From Prinsepia uniflora (Eukaryota; Streptophyta; Magnoliopsida; Rosales; Rosaceae): a DNA stretch of 64,000 bases. Every line of letters starts with the position of its first letter. The stretch's first letter is position 1. Made by a program: the position numbers and the translations under genes. The notes under the pieces were generated by a model, which worked only from the letters and a program-made list of their open reading frames with translations, ran no database searches and had not been told where the DNA came from. The DNA lies in the NCBI GenBank assembly GCA_032719365.1, contig CM064861.1:94810721-94874720 (forward strand), in the 5' to 3' direction. Below are positions 46,770 through 59,600 of the stretch, piece by piece.

Positions 46770-48385
46770 ATGCAGATATTCGTGAAAACCCTAACTGGGA
46801 AGACTATCACTCTCGAGGTCGAGAGCAGCGATACAATCGACAATGTCAAGGCGAAGATCCAGGACAAGGAGGGCATTCCCCCAGACCAGCAGCGTTTGAT
46901 TTTCGCCGGGAAGCAGCTCGAGGACGGCCGGACCTTGGCCGACTATAACATCCAGAAGGGTCAGCTCCCTTTTCTTTTATTGTGTTTTTAGGAATTTCAA
47001 AAATTGGTTTGGTTTGATTATGGGGTCTAATTTCATTGCTATGTTTTGATTCAGAGTCGACTCTTCATCTTGTTCTGAGGCTTCGTGGAGGGATTATTGA
47101 GCCTTCTTTGATGGCTTTGGCTCGCAAGTTCAACCAGGAGAAAATGATATGCAGAAAGTAATCATCTTTTTCTTTTTAATCTGTTTATCTGCTTGCTTAA
47201 TGTGTAAACTGTAAATTTCATGAGTGTTAGGATAATTCCATTAGAAAATCTAACTGATCTTTTTTATTCTAAATAATTCTAATCCATTTATGTATATATG
47301 GTAGATATGCTTGAAAAAATCGATGGGATAATTACTTAGCCTCCTTTTCAGATTGAGTGCAATTGAGGTTATACTTATCCCAATATATACATCCATTCTC
47401 TTAACTTTGTCAGCTGGTCTCCATTACTTGCAGTTGATTTTCTTGAGTGGGACATGATTTTATCTTGTTATAAATGTGTTGCATTTTCTGCAGCATGGTT
47501 ATGTTAAAGCTTGAGCTTTCTAGCTGGTCACCTGTGATGTTAATTCATATTATTTGATAGGTCGAGATTATTAATGTCATTGTTATGGTGCAATTACTTA
47601 GCCTCCCTTTTACTGCTAATTTTTATTGAGGTTATGCTCTTCTCAAAATCAATTTCCGTTCTTGAACTATCAGCTGGGATCAATTGTTTTCTGTTGAGCT
47701 TCAACGGCGTGACATAATGTTCTTGTTATATATGCTAATAGGTTCTACTGCATCTATATCTTAGACAGTAATGTTGCCGTAGTTTCATGTTTTTTTTATG
47801 GTGTTCTATATTCATTTGATGGAATAGTACCCTGTTTATCTTTTACCATAATGTTGCTACAGTCATATGCTTGTTTTTATGTTGCTCTCTATATTCATTT
47901 GATGTAATAGTACCTTGTTTTGACGGTGTCGAGCGACGTTCTCCTTCCATCGGTTATAGTGTATCGTGCAAATTTGATTCATGCTTTAGTTATGTATTTT
48001 AAGGCAGAAAGACAATTGTTTGGGATGTAGTTGTTTTGCTCTTCCCACTATTTTATCGCAAATTTCATTTCAATAATTGTTTTTATTCACTGCAATTGTA
48101 CCAATAGATATGCTCTGCTGATTGGCTGTTTTTTTTTTTTTTAGATGTTATGCTCGTCTGCATCCAAGGGCAGTTAACTGTAGGAAGAAAAAGTGCGGCC
48201 ACAGCAACCAGGTAATTTTACATTTTCATAGATATAGGAGTCACCATTCAGTCACCTTAATTCGAATACAATCGTACAACTTTCTATGATCCTAATTGAT
48301 AAGTGTAGATTTTCCATATGTTCCAACTTACCTGAAACTTTCTGGTTATTTCTTGCAGCTGAGGCCCAAGAAGAAGATCAAGTAG
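46770..48385 (+). CDS. UBQ-RPL40: Ubiquitin fused to 60S ribosomal protein L40 (eL40)
   Basis: Four exons: 46770-46959, 47055-47157, 48145-48211 and 48359-48385, giving 128 residues, the standard length. Residues 1-76 are plant ubiquitin, from MQIFVKTLTGKTITLEVESS through the LRLRGG processing site. Residues 77-128 are L40: [40 protein letters not shown] and HSNQLRPKKKIK, with the four zinc-binding cysteines present. Cleavage after Gly76 releases ubiquitin and the ribosomal protein. Intron 2 is about 1 kb and contains diverged tandem duplications. Confidence 0.98.
47331..47920 (+). repeat. Diverged tandem duplications in intron 2 of ubiquitin-L40
   Basis: One unit (about 47331-47495) recurs at about 47589-47755, sharing aattacttagcctcc, attgaggttat and tcagctggg. 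A second shorter unit (around atattcatttgatg.aatagt) occurs near 47808 and 47893. Confidence 0.65.
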
Positions 48386-48978
48386 ATTTCTGTTGGAATA
48401 TTGTTCCTCAGAATTGGAATTTGAACCGTTGGTACTTTGGATAATCATTTTCTTTGTATTTTCATTCAATACTGCATTTTATATTAACTTCTATGGATTT
48501 TATTATCATTTTTGCCTCTAGGATTTTGTGATCATGTTTTGATTTTCCTTCTTTATATTAACTATGTTATTATGCGCATGGCTGCATGGATGGATTTTCC
48601 TTTTCTACTGCATACTTTTGCTCGCTATGTTAAATCGTCTCCCATTTCAGATTTATCCACACGCAATATGATTGCAAACCAGATTTATCAGATATAAGTC
48701 TTGGGAAGGCATATGATAATTTTGTCCACGTTAGGACACCTGTTTTTAGATTTTTAATAAATAATTTCAAGTTATATTTTTATCATTTCTAGGGTTTATG
48801 TTATATTCTATAATTTTTTAAATATATCTCTTAGTTTATGAATTAATAAAGTAAAAAACTATTATTTTCTTTTCTTCATTTCCAGTGTTGGTATGTTGAA
48901 ATATAGTACAAACAGTTACATTAGGCGTGATGTAAATATTATCCTTAATTAAATATAAATGTATAATTCTCTTCTCCA
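48386..48978. other. Spacer between ubiquitin-L40 and invertase genes
   Basis: Contains the two facing 3' ends of the converging genes. No further feature was recognised. Confidence 0.4.
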
Positions 48979-51900
48979 TCAGAACTCCAAATTATTGTTC
49001 ATTTGCTTAGGAGTATTCATGCTCCATGCCGACAGTGACTCTACAGAAATAGGCTCAGTCCCATTGTTGAACACGAACAAGCGCGCAGCGTCCTCAACTG
49101 CCAATGTCGGATAAACCCTCGACAAGATGCAAGTTTTTCCACCCGCCGCAAAACTTTCAACCACCGAATGATCAATCTGCACTCATAATCAATTTAGTAA
49201 AAACAAATAGAAAAATTAATGCAAAATTTGTTAGTATTTTTAGTGGTAATTAATCAACTCTTACCAAACTCCTCAGAGAAATCTTCTTTTCAGCAGCCAA
49301 ATCTACATCTACGTAGCCAGCAAATGATGGCCTATACTGTTTAATGTCAAAGGGCCTCAAACTAGAACTGTTCCACACACAAAATATAAAAAATATTAGA
49401 AATAATTATAAATTAGTTTAATTTTTAAGTATAACATATAAAATAATTTATTTACTGTATTACTAAAAAAATTATTGTGGTTTTTTTTTATTATAAATTT
49501 TTTAATATCGTTTATACTCTTTTCAGATATGAAGGAGTGATTTTCAAAATTTAGAATAAAAATTATTTAATAAGATAATTCTAACTAAACTTCATATTTT
49601 CAAACTTATTTTAGGAATGAAAATTATTTTAATCCACCAAATTTCTCATATTTTATGATCTGGTACTTTTAAATAATTATAGATTCATACGTACTTTATT
49701 TATTTTATAAAGTTTTTTGTTTTTATTCCTTCGTAAATAAATTATTAATTACCTACTTGTTTTATTTTTTTCTAAATAAATTAATAATTATCATTGTATT
49801 TCTTATTTTTCTTCTATTTGAGAGAGGCGTATCGCGTATATATAATATACTTTTATTATACAATTAAAATTTTCAAAGATAAATTACATTTTTATCTACC
49901 ATTAGAATTCTTATATGTAAATTACATAAAATAAAATCAAGTTATATGATATGTAATGACACGTTTGTAATTTAAAAAAAAAATTAAGGGATTAAAACTA
50001 ATGCTACATTTTTACCAACAATAAAAAATAAAATTATTTTTTATTTACATTTCCTATTTATTTATTGTTTAGATTTTAAAAAATGAACTATATATAATTA
50101 CCCCAAAATATTATGCACGAGAGTGAATATAAAAACTTGTCACAACAGTTAATAACGAAAAATTATTAATTAACGCACCTTTTTGCATCTGAGCACATGA
50201 GAACCTTATGCTTATTGTGTTTGGTTTTGAAAACCCTAAAGAAGACCGGAGTTAACTCCTCCAGGTTTTGTGAAGCCAAGGTGGCAAGGCCGAAGGGACC
50301 GACGCCGCCTTGGGCGTTGGAACGTTTTAGGGCACAGACAGATTCGGCGTCGAGCTTTTCCCAGTTAGGGTCGAACTCCTCGGCTTTGTCCAAGCTGGCG
50401 ACGGTGAATGTGACATCAACGTCGGCCTGACCTGCAGTTATTCCTTTAACTTCAATCAGTTTTCCCGGCCTCATATCTTTAATATTTTTTAGTTCCACCT
50501 TTTGGCCCCTCAGAGTTTCTAATTCTTCCACAGGCCATTGCATCACTTGTTTCGCATCTGTGCTCAGCCACACCACCCTTGGAATTGCCTGTAAAGTCAT
50601 AGCACCCATAAAAAAATAAAAAATTTAAGATATACATATATTCGTACCGGGTTGGATCACATCGCTAATATATGTGAGATTCAGTCGAGTTTCATTATCG
50701 AAATAATAGTTGCTATGATGGTACAAATAGAAATACTTTGGACCCCTTGTTTCCTAAGGAAAATACTTGTCTTTTACCTCCGTATTTAGCATTATTATGA
50801 TTAACAAAATTTCTCTATACTTATCATAAACCATCACCAAAAAGTTTCCAATGCCAAAAAAAAAATAAAAAATTAGATACTATTATTTTTCAAATAATTA
50901 ATAGACGATTCAACATGATATACATATAAGTGAGTAAATTATCTTCAATTTAATATTGATTTTTCGTAAAACTTGTTTAAATATGATGATTTAAGAAATG
51001 AACAGTTAATTGTACCTGAATTCCGGCCCATCCCTTAGCTGTATCATCATTAGCCGAATCAGACTCATTAGCCCAACCCCACAAGATCCTCCGATTCTTT
51101 GAAGAATCAAAGAAAGTTTTGGAAGCATAAAAGTTGCCATAATCCAACCTCAACCCTTCCCGACCATCAACCGAGCTATTATCCGGCATATAAACATCAC
51201 CCTCCGGGTCATATATCCCAACTGTATAATACTCATACCTAGTTTCATCAAGGCTCACTTTAAACACGTGCTTCACGTCGTCCCCCACTTTCGACGTGTC
51301 CAGCCCGTTCTTCCCCTTCAAAGACACCGGAAAAAAGTCTGGGCACTCCCACATGCCGGTGTTCGGGGCCGAGTGGAGAGGATGCTTGGCTTTCACCCAA
51401 TGTCGGAAGTCAATGCTCCTATACAACCACGCCATGCCTCTATGTTTTCTCTTGCCTCCCACAAGCATTCTCCAGTGGCCCCCGTGCCACCATGCAGTGG
51501 TGGGGTCACGGAATTGGCTAGCGTTCATGTCGGTGGCCGGGAGGACGAGGGGGTTGTCGTCGGGCTTGTTCCATACTTTGAGGTAGGGGTCGGATTCGTC
51601 GGCGGGGACCGCGTAGTTTTGGATTTGACGCTTGTCGCTGTCGAGGCCGGTGTAGAGGATGACGGGGCGGTTGCCGGGGAGGATGGTGACGGAGCCGGAC
51701 CATGTGCCGTTTACGTCAAAGGCTTTTGAGGGGAATATGGCGGGGGGTAGTGCTTCCCAATTGATGAGGTCTTTGGATACTGAGTGGGCCCACACAATGT
51801 TACCCCACACCGAACCTTTGGGATTGTATTGGTAGAAAAGATGGTAGAAGCCATTGAAGAACATAGGCCCTGTCAAATTTGCACGTACGTTGAAGAGAAT

Positions 51901-52686
51901 GTCGATCAGTAATGTGAGGCAATTACAAATAATTTTAAGCACAAATAAAATTTAGGTGGATTTTACTGCTTTGGACGAGTCTTTTTAAGACTTTAGTTCA
52001 CTATCATTAATTGAATTTCTCCCATGGCTGCTTTGAGAATTGGAAAGTGTAATTAGGGTATAATGTTGAAGGCAAAAAGAGTACTAACCATTTGGATCTG
52101 CCCACGAAAATTCCATTATCCACGGTCATGGAGATGGGAGATCAAAATAAGAGAGTCAATATATGAGTGAAAGTGAAGAATTAAGAACACAAGAGAACGG
52201 ACAAAATCAAGAAAATGAATGTTTACATACAAATATACAATAGTTGTACATAAAAATAAGTCCAATATAATGAATGGGATAGAACATATATATACAAATT
52301 GTACTATGTGCCGACTTCGTTTTATGAAATCTGATATCTAAGACATTCCTCTGTACAATTAAACCGTAATATTAATAGCGCCCTAATATTTATTCAGGGA
52401 TATGATGACGATAAAATAATGAATATTCCTCAACAAAACATATGTAAAAATGAATATGATCGATGATGAATTTACCGTTAATCCAGTGCTTTGGAGGCTG
52501 GAAGTGGTAGGCAGTTCTGTGGAGGTCCTTCACCTCGCCGGCCGGAACACTTTGAAGCCTAGAGTATATCCTGTGAGACGCTTCTACTCCAATATTGTTG
52601 TTCGTCCTGAGAAAAATGCAACATGCAAACACAAAAAACAATTGACCTAAATTTCCTAAGATATCCATACTTGAGAACTTACTCAT
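48979..52686 (-). CDS. CWINV: Cell-wall invertase (acid beta-fructofuranosidase, GH32)
   Basis: Six exons: 52686-52476, 52097-52089 (a 9-base mini-exon), 51869-51016, 50588-50179, 49367-49265 and 49176-48979, in frame for 594 residues. The N-terminus MSKFSSMDILG plus a hydrophobic run FFVFACCIFL is a secretion signal. The WINDPNGP motif (nucleophile Asp about residue 71) is split over the mini-exon, the classic plant invertase arrangement. Then FRDPTTAWW (transition-state Asp) and MWECPDFFPV (acid/base Glu). Pro in ECPDF marks the cell-wall type rather than vacuolar (ECVDF). It cleaves apoplastic sucrose to glucose and fructose. It lacks the intron that its neighbour has within exon 4. No defects were seen. 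Confidence 0.96.
49395..50104 (+). repeat. Dispersed repeat, copy 2 (in an invertase intron)
   Basis: Matches the block at 1827-2945 in order and direction but is shorter. It lies in the intron between exons 4 and 5 of the intact invertase, antisense to it. It starts near ataattataaattagttt and ends in taattacccc. Confidence 0.5.
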
Positions 52687-53178
52687 TATGCATTGAATAA
52701 TGAAAGATGGATACAAGTTACGGGATATATAGGTCTTGAGTTTTCTATATTTAGTGTGTGAGCGAGATAAGAGTACGTTAACAAGACTTGCAGAGTCGTC
52801 AGGCAAGTTTTGCTCGTCAACAAAGGTGACGGACAGGTCAAAAATAAGGGGGTCTAGAATTTGCAACGGCAAAAAAATTGGTATTTGGTGGTTGATGATG
52901 ATGAGAATAATAAGTATTCAATTTGGATTGAGTTGGATCTTTGTTTTATCATCATATTAATCGAAACAGACGCAAACTAACCAACGAAACCTTCGAACAG
53001 AAAAACAAAAAAGCGACAAACCCAACAAGTTAAATGTCTATGTTTGTTAAATCGAAGATCATTTCTATTAAAAAAAAAACAATAAAATTGTAACTCATTC
53101 ATTCATTTATAAATCTATTAGCATATATATGACTACGCTCAAACTACGCATTAAATTAAACACGTAATTTGAGTATTG
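52687..53178. other. Invertase upstream region
   Basis: Presumed promoter of the minus-strand invertase. Nothing specific was recognised beyond AT-rich sequence. Confidence 0.35.
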
Positions 53179-54941
53179 TGCAATATAAACCCTTTTTGTG
53201 TAGAAGTAGTATTGGTAAATAGGGATCGTTCTTAACCGGGGAAATTAGGGAACATTAATAATGTGTTAGTGGGAGATGAATAAAAGAATAATGAATTAAA
53301 GAATTAAATAATCAAAGAATTAAATAATCAAAGAATTAATAAATTAAAGAATAGATGAATAAGAGAATAAAGAAATAAGAGAATCAAAGAATAAAGAATT
53401 AAAGGAATAAAAGAGTAAAAGAATGAAAGAATAAAAGAATAAAGAATGGGGGTTTTGAAAAGATTTATAACTAAATTAAAGAAAACACTAATTAAGAATT
53501 AAAATGCAAATGCTCATGCTAATTGGAACTTACAAACCATAGAGTAGTTTCATAGACAAAACCCACACTTTTACGTAAGTAATTTCGAATTAACAATCAC
53601 ATTATTTAAACTACTCCTAAAAATAGACTTCTTTCTAACATTTTGCTCATAATAAACCAATCACGAAATCCTACATTCATCATCTCAAATACTTACATAT
53701 ATCTTTCAATATTATAAATGCATCAACCATTAATGTGCGTCAAACATCAATATGCTTCAAACATTTACAACATGATTTACCTTAAGTTTATAATTAAATG
53801 CGCCGACAGCGATCAACATTTAATCTCTTCAATTCTACTCTAAGTGCACCGACAGCGGATAAAACACTTGACATCAAATTGAAGTTTAAGCACTAAAACA
53901 TATGAAGTAAAAGAAATTCAAAAAGTAAAACACATGGAGATTGCATTCTTACTTACAAATGTTAGAAAGAAAATACCAAGAACAATAGTAAAGAAGAAAT
54001 GAAAATAACATAAAAATAACATAAATTACGAATAAGAATTAAAAGAAAACTAATTAATAAGAAAATCTACAAGAAGTAAAAATGATCCCCAAAATTGTCT
54101 CTCAAAAGAGAGAAACAAAATAACTAAACTAAGAACTAAGAACTAAGAAAAATGAAAGAAATGGAAGAATGAAACTAATGGGGGACTCTCAAATTACAAG
54201 AATTGAAACCTTATTTATAGGTGAAAAAAGCTATCAAAAATACATAAACAAATACAATAAAAAATGTTAAATAATGGAATGATGAGTAATAAAGATTAGT
54301 GATGATGTTTAGAAGTGGTTTGAGTTGTAAAGTTGCAAAATTGAGTTGGAAAGTGGAAGGAATTTGGGTGGAAATTGGGTGGAAGCTGCTGGAAAAGAAT
54401 TCAGCAGAGAGCTGCTGAAAAGAAAGGAGGAAAATCGGCAGGCGCCGGCTGAATGGAGGAAGAGGGACTCGGCGGGGCGGCGCTGAAGAGAGGCTCTGAA
54501 GATCGGGAAGTGCGCGCCGAAGAGGAGAAAGGCGCTTCGGTCTGGGCTGGTGCTGGGCTGCGCGTGCTAGGCTGGGCTGCACACATAAAAATGGGCCGGA
54601 TGGATCTGCTTCGACGCGGGCTTCAGGGCTGACAGGAGAAATGGAGTTGGGCTGCACAGCGACTTGGACTGGGTTTGTAAAAGGTTTGGGCTGAAGAAAT
54701 AAAATGAACATTAATTAATTAATTTAGTAATATTTCATCGAAATTCGTCCATAATATTTTCGTTAAAACTTCGATCGAGACGATTTTTTCGCCAAAATAC
54801 TCCAAATTACAAAATTTATTTATTTAAACAAAAATAACACAAAATAAATTATTTTATCTATTTATTTGATATTTTAATATTAAAAGTCAAGTATAAAGGG
54901 TATAAAATAATATAAAATAATGCTTATTTGAGGACCTATCA
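53179..54941 (-). mobile_element. Putative LTR-type or unclassified retroelement insertion
   Basis: A block unlike its surroundings, reading on the minus strand from TGATAGGTCCTC to TATTGCA (TG...CA). It has an agggatcgttcttaaccggg-like motif near 53220, purine-rich agaattaa repeats (53280-53450), two gcgccgacagcg/gcaccgacagcg motifs (53800-53860) and a GC-rich patch at 54430-54620. A 7-bp repeat, caatata, lies at both edges (53181-53187 and 54940-54946), but the 5 bases outside TG...CA do not match. No coding domain is present. A solo LTR is the likeliest reading. Confidence 0.38.
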
Positions 54942-55628
54942 ATATACAAATGAGTGATGTTGGTCTAATTTTTGTCCCGTTCTTTACAAATTACTAGCAT
55001 TCGATTATGAGGAATACAAATTTTTCTTATATAGGCCAGGTGTGGAAGAGGTCAAAAATAAAATCGTAGAACGTGCAACAACAAAATTATGGTGTTTGTT
55101 TGTTGATGTCGAGAAAGAACAGGATTGGACTTGGATTAGGTTATATTAATTAGTTGGAAATTTCACACCCTCACTTGAAGACTGATCAGCTCTCAGCTAG
55201 GCCTCCAACTGCATTATTAAGAAAATTTTGTGTCATATTAAGTATTCTCATTCAACATATTATAATTTATCGATACTGTATCTTATCAAGCAGTAAATTC
55301 ATACAAAAAACTAAGAAGATCACATCAAGTCTCAAGGCCCATTTACAAGGTTCACAATTAAAATTTACTATGAAAGGTTACTATCAAAGTGAATTATTGA
55401 AGTCCATCTTTGGGTCTCATCATCAAGACCTAATATTGCCTATATAATGCAACATTTCCTTCATTTGCAATGATCTTCACTTTCTCACTAGAGAAACCAA
55501 CCGCTCTCTCTGAGAGTCTCCCTTTTTCTACACTTCCCATTTTCTCTGTAAAAACTTTAAGCCGCCTATTGTATAATGTATAAATATATACACTATGTTA
55601 TTGACGACAATTGGGTAATACTGGGGAC

Positions 55629-56161
55629 TAAGTGTGTTAATCGGTTTTTCGGTTCGGTTTTTTTACCGAAACCGGTTGAAAAATCGGTTCGGTTCGGGTT
55701 TTCCTCTTATTCGGTTCGGTTCAATTCCGGTTAAAACCGATTTTTTTTTCTTCAAATTATGGTGAACCGGTTCGGTTGAATTAGTTCAATTTTCTCTAAA
55801 AACCAATTTTTTTTTGTACTTTTATACAATAATCACTATTTATTATCTAATTAATGTCCATTACAACCTAATTAATGTTTATTACAACTAATCAAGATCC
55901 ATTATAACTAATCAATGTTCATTACAAAGTAACCTAAAGCATTTCGGTTCGGGTCGGTTCAATTCGGTTCGGGTTTTAGGTCCATTCGGTTTGGTTTGGT
56001 TCGGTGTTGTTATACCGAAAACCGAACCCGAACCAGTTCGATTCGGTTCGGTTCGGTTTTCTCCAAACAGTTTCGGTTTTCCTTCGGTTCGGTTTTTTTC
56101 GGTTCCGTTTCGGTTCGGTTCGGTTTTTCGGTCGGTTTTTTCGAACCAATTAACAGGGCTA
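55629..56161. mobile_element. hAT-type MITE, 533 bp
   Basis: A perfect 8-bp target-site duplication, ctggggac (55621-55628 and 56162-56169), flanks the ends TAAGTGTGTTAATCGG and, in complement, TAGCCCTGTTAATTGG. Both subterminal halves are built of CGGTTCGGTT/AACCGAACCG repeats, a well-known layout of plant hAT MITEs. There is no transposase. Confidence 0.85.
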
Positions 56162-56169
56162 CTGGGGAC

Positions 56170-56697
56170 GTAAACCGATTTGGGTAAACCACGAGCATGC
56201 TTGTCTTCTTGTGTGAGTTCGATCTTCCTACTTGGTATATTTTATACATTAACATAATTAATATATATATATACTTAAAACAAATTTTTTATGTAAGCAA
56301 CGGCTATTAAGTATTCTCGTTAAATTAACATGTTATATTAATATGAGTACGTATCGATCTCCTTCAAATTAAGTATATACTCGTTCCATGCGTGTTTTTT
56401 GTTTATTAAATTACCTATATATATTATAGTAGAAAGTTTGAAATCGTATAAATCATATATCATTTCAGAGTGTAAAAGTAAAATTAAATTAATTTTTTTT
56501 TAATCATTCATATGTATCAATTAAATAATTACGTTTCAACAGAAAAATCTTGATTTGTAAGAATAACATTGATCACTTGTTAATGATGCACATAAGTTTC
56601 GAGGATAAATTATTAAAACAAACTAGCATTAGTTTACAATAGTATATATATCTCCAAATTAATTAACCTTAATTAAATTATTAATGGATATCGATCT
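56170..56697. other. Spacer 3' of the invertase pseudogene
   Basis: AT-rich sequence. Nothing recognisable. Confidence 0.4.
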
Positions 56698-59600
56698 CTA
56701 ATTGTTCATCCGATTAGGAGCATTCATACTCCATGCCTTGAAAGTCTCTACTGTGATTTCCTCAGCCCCATTGTTGAACACATACAAGTGAGCATCGTCG
56801 TTCACAGCTAGAGTCGGGTAAATCCTCGATGTTATGCATGTTGTCCCTCCAGCTCCAAAACTTTCGACAACCGAATGATCAATCTGCCCGTACGAAATGA
56901 TCAAACACGAAAACAAAAATAAGATTATCGATAATCAATAATCAATAATTAGATAGGTCAAAATTCAACCGTAAAATAAATTGTCTGTAATCTGATCGAC
57001 GCGATTAAAAAGATTAAAATTCGGTAGTTGAAGATTATTCGGTACTTACCAAACTTCTGAGAGCAAGCCTATTATCAGATAAATCCGCATTGACAAAACC
57101 ACCAAACGATGGTTTGTAGAGGCCCTCCTCCTTCAAAGATGAACTGTGTCCCAAACAAAATTAAAATTTAATTACAGATTAAGAGAAAACTATGCATTAT
57201 TTAATGGGGAATGAGGCTTAATTTAACTTAAATTAATTAATTACCTTGATGCATCAGAGCACAAGAGAACCTTATGCTTATTGCCTTCAGTTTTGAAAAT
57301 CCTAAAGAAGACTGGAGTAAATTCCTCTAGATTTTTTGAAGCTAATGTCAACAGCCCAAAAGGGCCAACTCCACCTTGAACTTTTGATCCTTTTTTCCCA
57401 CACAACGCTTGTGCATCGGTACCCCAGCTAGGGTCAAACAGTTCTGCGTTCTCTAAGTTTTGGAATGTGAAGGTCACTTCTACGTCCGCCTGAGCCAATG
57501 GAAAAATAAATTATGAAGTTACGAAAAAACCGTTACAGTTATGATCATAATAATGAGGTATTCATAAATTTGAATACCTGAGCCGCACTTATTCCTTTGA
57601 CTTCAAAATTTTCTCCGAGTTGGAGATTTTGATTGCTCAATTCGACCTTATTTCCCCTCAAAGTTTCTAGCTCTTCAACCGGCCATTGTGACAATCCCTT
57701 CCCATCAAGACGGAGCCACATTGCCCTCGGAATTGCCTGTAAAACATGATTCAAAGGTACGTCAAGTTAATTATTCTAAATAAATATGATCAATGACGCG
57801 ATTAGTAAATGTAAATGACATATTATCTGAATTCCGGCCCATCCCTTGACAACGTCATCCTTAGGTGTATCAGATTCGTTAGCCCACCCCCACAAAATCC
57901 TTCTCTTCTTTTCAAGATAAAAAAAAGTTTTCGATGCATAAAAATTCCATAATCATATCTCAAACTGGATCAGCTAATATCCACCATGTTTGCATATGGA
58001 ATATACCTATCTATCTCATGAATATATTTTCCAATTGTATAATAATCATACCTAGTCTCATCAAGAGAGACTAGGTATATTTTCAACACATTCTTCACAT
58101 CCTCACCAACAAAATTTGATGTGTCCATCCCAACTTTACCCTTGACCGAAACCGGGTAAAAATCCGGGCACTCCCACATTCCGGTCCCTTGGGCAGAGTG
58201 GATCGGGTGCTTGGCCTTGACCCAATAATTAAAATCCTTGCTCCTATACAAATGGGCCATCCCTCTATGCTTCCTTGTCCCACCAATCAAAATCTTCCAG
58301 TGTCCGTCGACCCACCATGCAGTTGTTGGGTCCCGGAATTTGGTAACGTTCATTTCCACATCCGGGACCATGAGAGGATTGTTGTCGGGCTTGATCCATC
58401 TGCGGAGATACGGGTCGGATGCGTTCTCCGGGATGGCGTAGTTTTGGACTTGGCGGTTTTGGGTATCAACGCCGGTGTAGAGGATGACGGGCTTGTTTCC
58501 GGGGAGGACGGTGGCGGAGCCGGACCAACAGCCGTTGATGTCAAAGTGCTTGGAGGGGTACAAGGCGGGCTCAAGGGCCTCCCAGTTGATGAGATCTTTG
58601 GATACCGAATGAGCCCAAACAATGTTGCCCCAAACGGCACCTTTGGGATTGTACTGGTAGAACAAGTGGTAGAGACCACCATAATACATAGGTCCTGCAT
58701 AAATTACCAGAACAATACATAATTAACAAGTTAATTAAATAATAAAGCTATAATTATTATTCATCGAAGTAAATGTCACTCACCATTGGGATCTGTACGT
58801 TGTTCATTCGTTCATACATGGGCCACCATCAAAAGAAAAAAAAAGTAAAACGTTAGTACGTACCACTGGTTTACTACAAGTATAAATAACATAATCACGT
58901 TGATTAAAATATATATACTTCTTTACTTTCGATCTTTGTATTTTGTAATTCCCAAGAAAAAAATACATAAATAACACACAAAAAATTCACGAATGCAAAG
59001 TTCGAGTTCATGGATATAAATGGCTAATAATGACACTAAGATTCAAAACCAATGATTCGATGTACGTGATTGCTTAAAAACAATGAAGTCATTTGGATCC
59101 TAATTCAAATAGGAGAAATCAACAAACTATATCAATGATCTAATAAGAGATTTTAAAGCTTGAATAATCCTCCCTCCTTCCAGTACTTTAAAGTCAAGCT
59201 ATTAAAGTTCTGGAGATAGTGGATGTTAACTTAACCTCAAATGAATTAGCTGATAATGTGATCAAAGTAACAAATAGAAAAGAAGATTCTTGTTCTAAAA
59301 ATAATATACATACATATATATATATATATATGTATATGCAACCTTATATTAATTCTTGTTCTAAGGGTAAATCAAAATCTGAAAAATTTAGTGCAATAGA
59401 TTTGACAAAATGGGGGTTCAGGGAAGCATTTTAAGTAATAAGCCAATACAAAATCACTCGATTTTCCTTATTTTTCGTCGTCAATTTACAATTCCATATG
59501 ATTCATGAAGATCTCCTCGGAAATGAGAAGCCATAGAGATCACAAAGAAACAAAACCGATTTATAAATTCAAGACCATCATCACCTACCATGTTCATATT

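Noticed and set aside
51268..51729. 153-codon plus-strand frame opposite the invertase
   Set aside because: It is an antisense shadow of the long, conserved invertase exon 3.
54211..54711. 166-codon Pro/Ser/Arg-rich frame on the minus strand
   Set aside because: It lies in the GC-rich core of a retroelement-like block, overlaps another frame and has no recognised motif.
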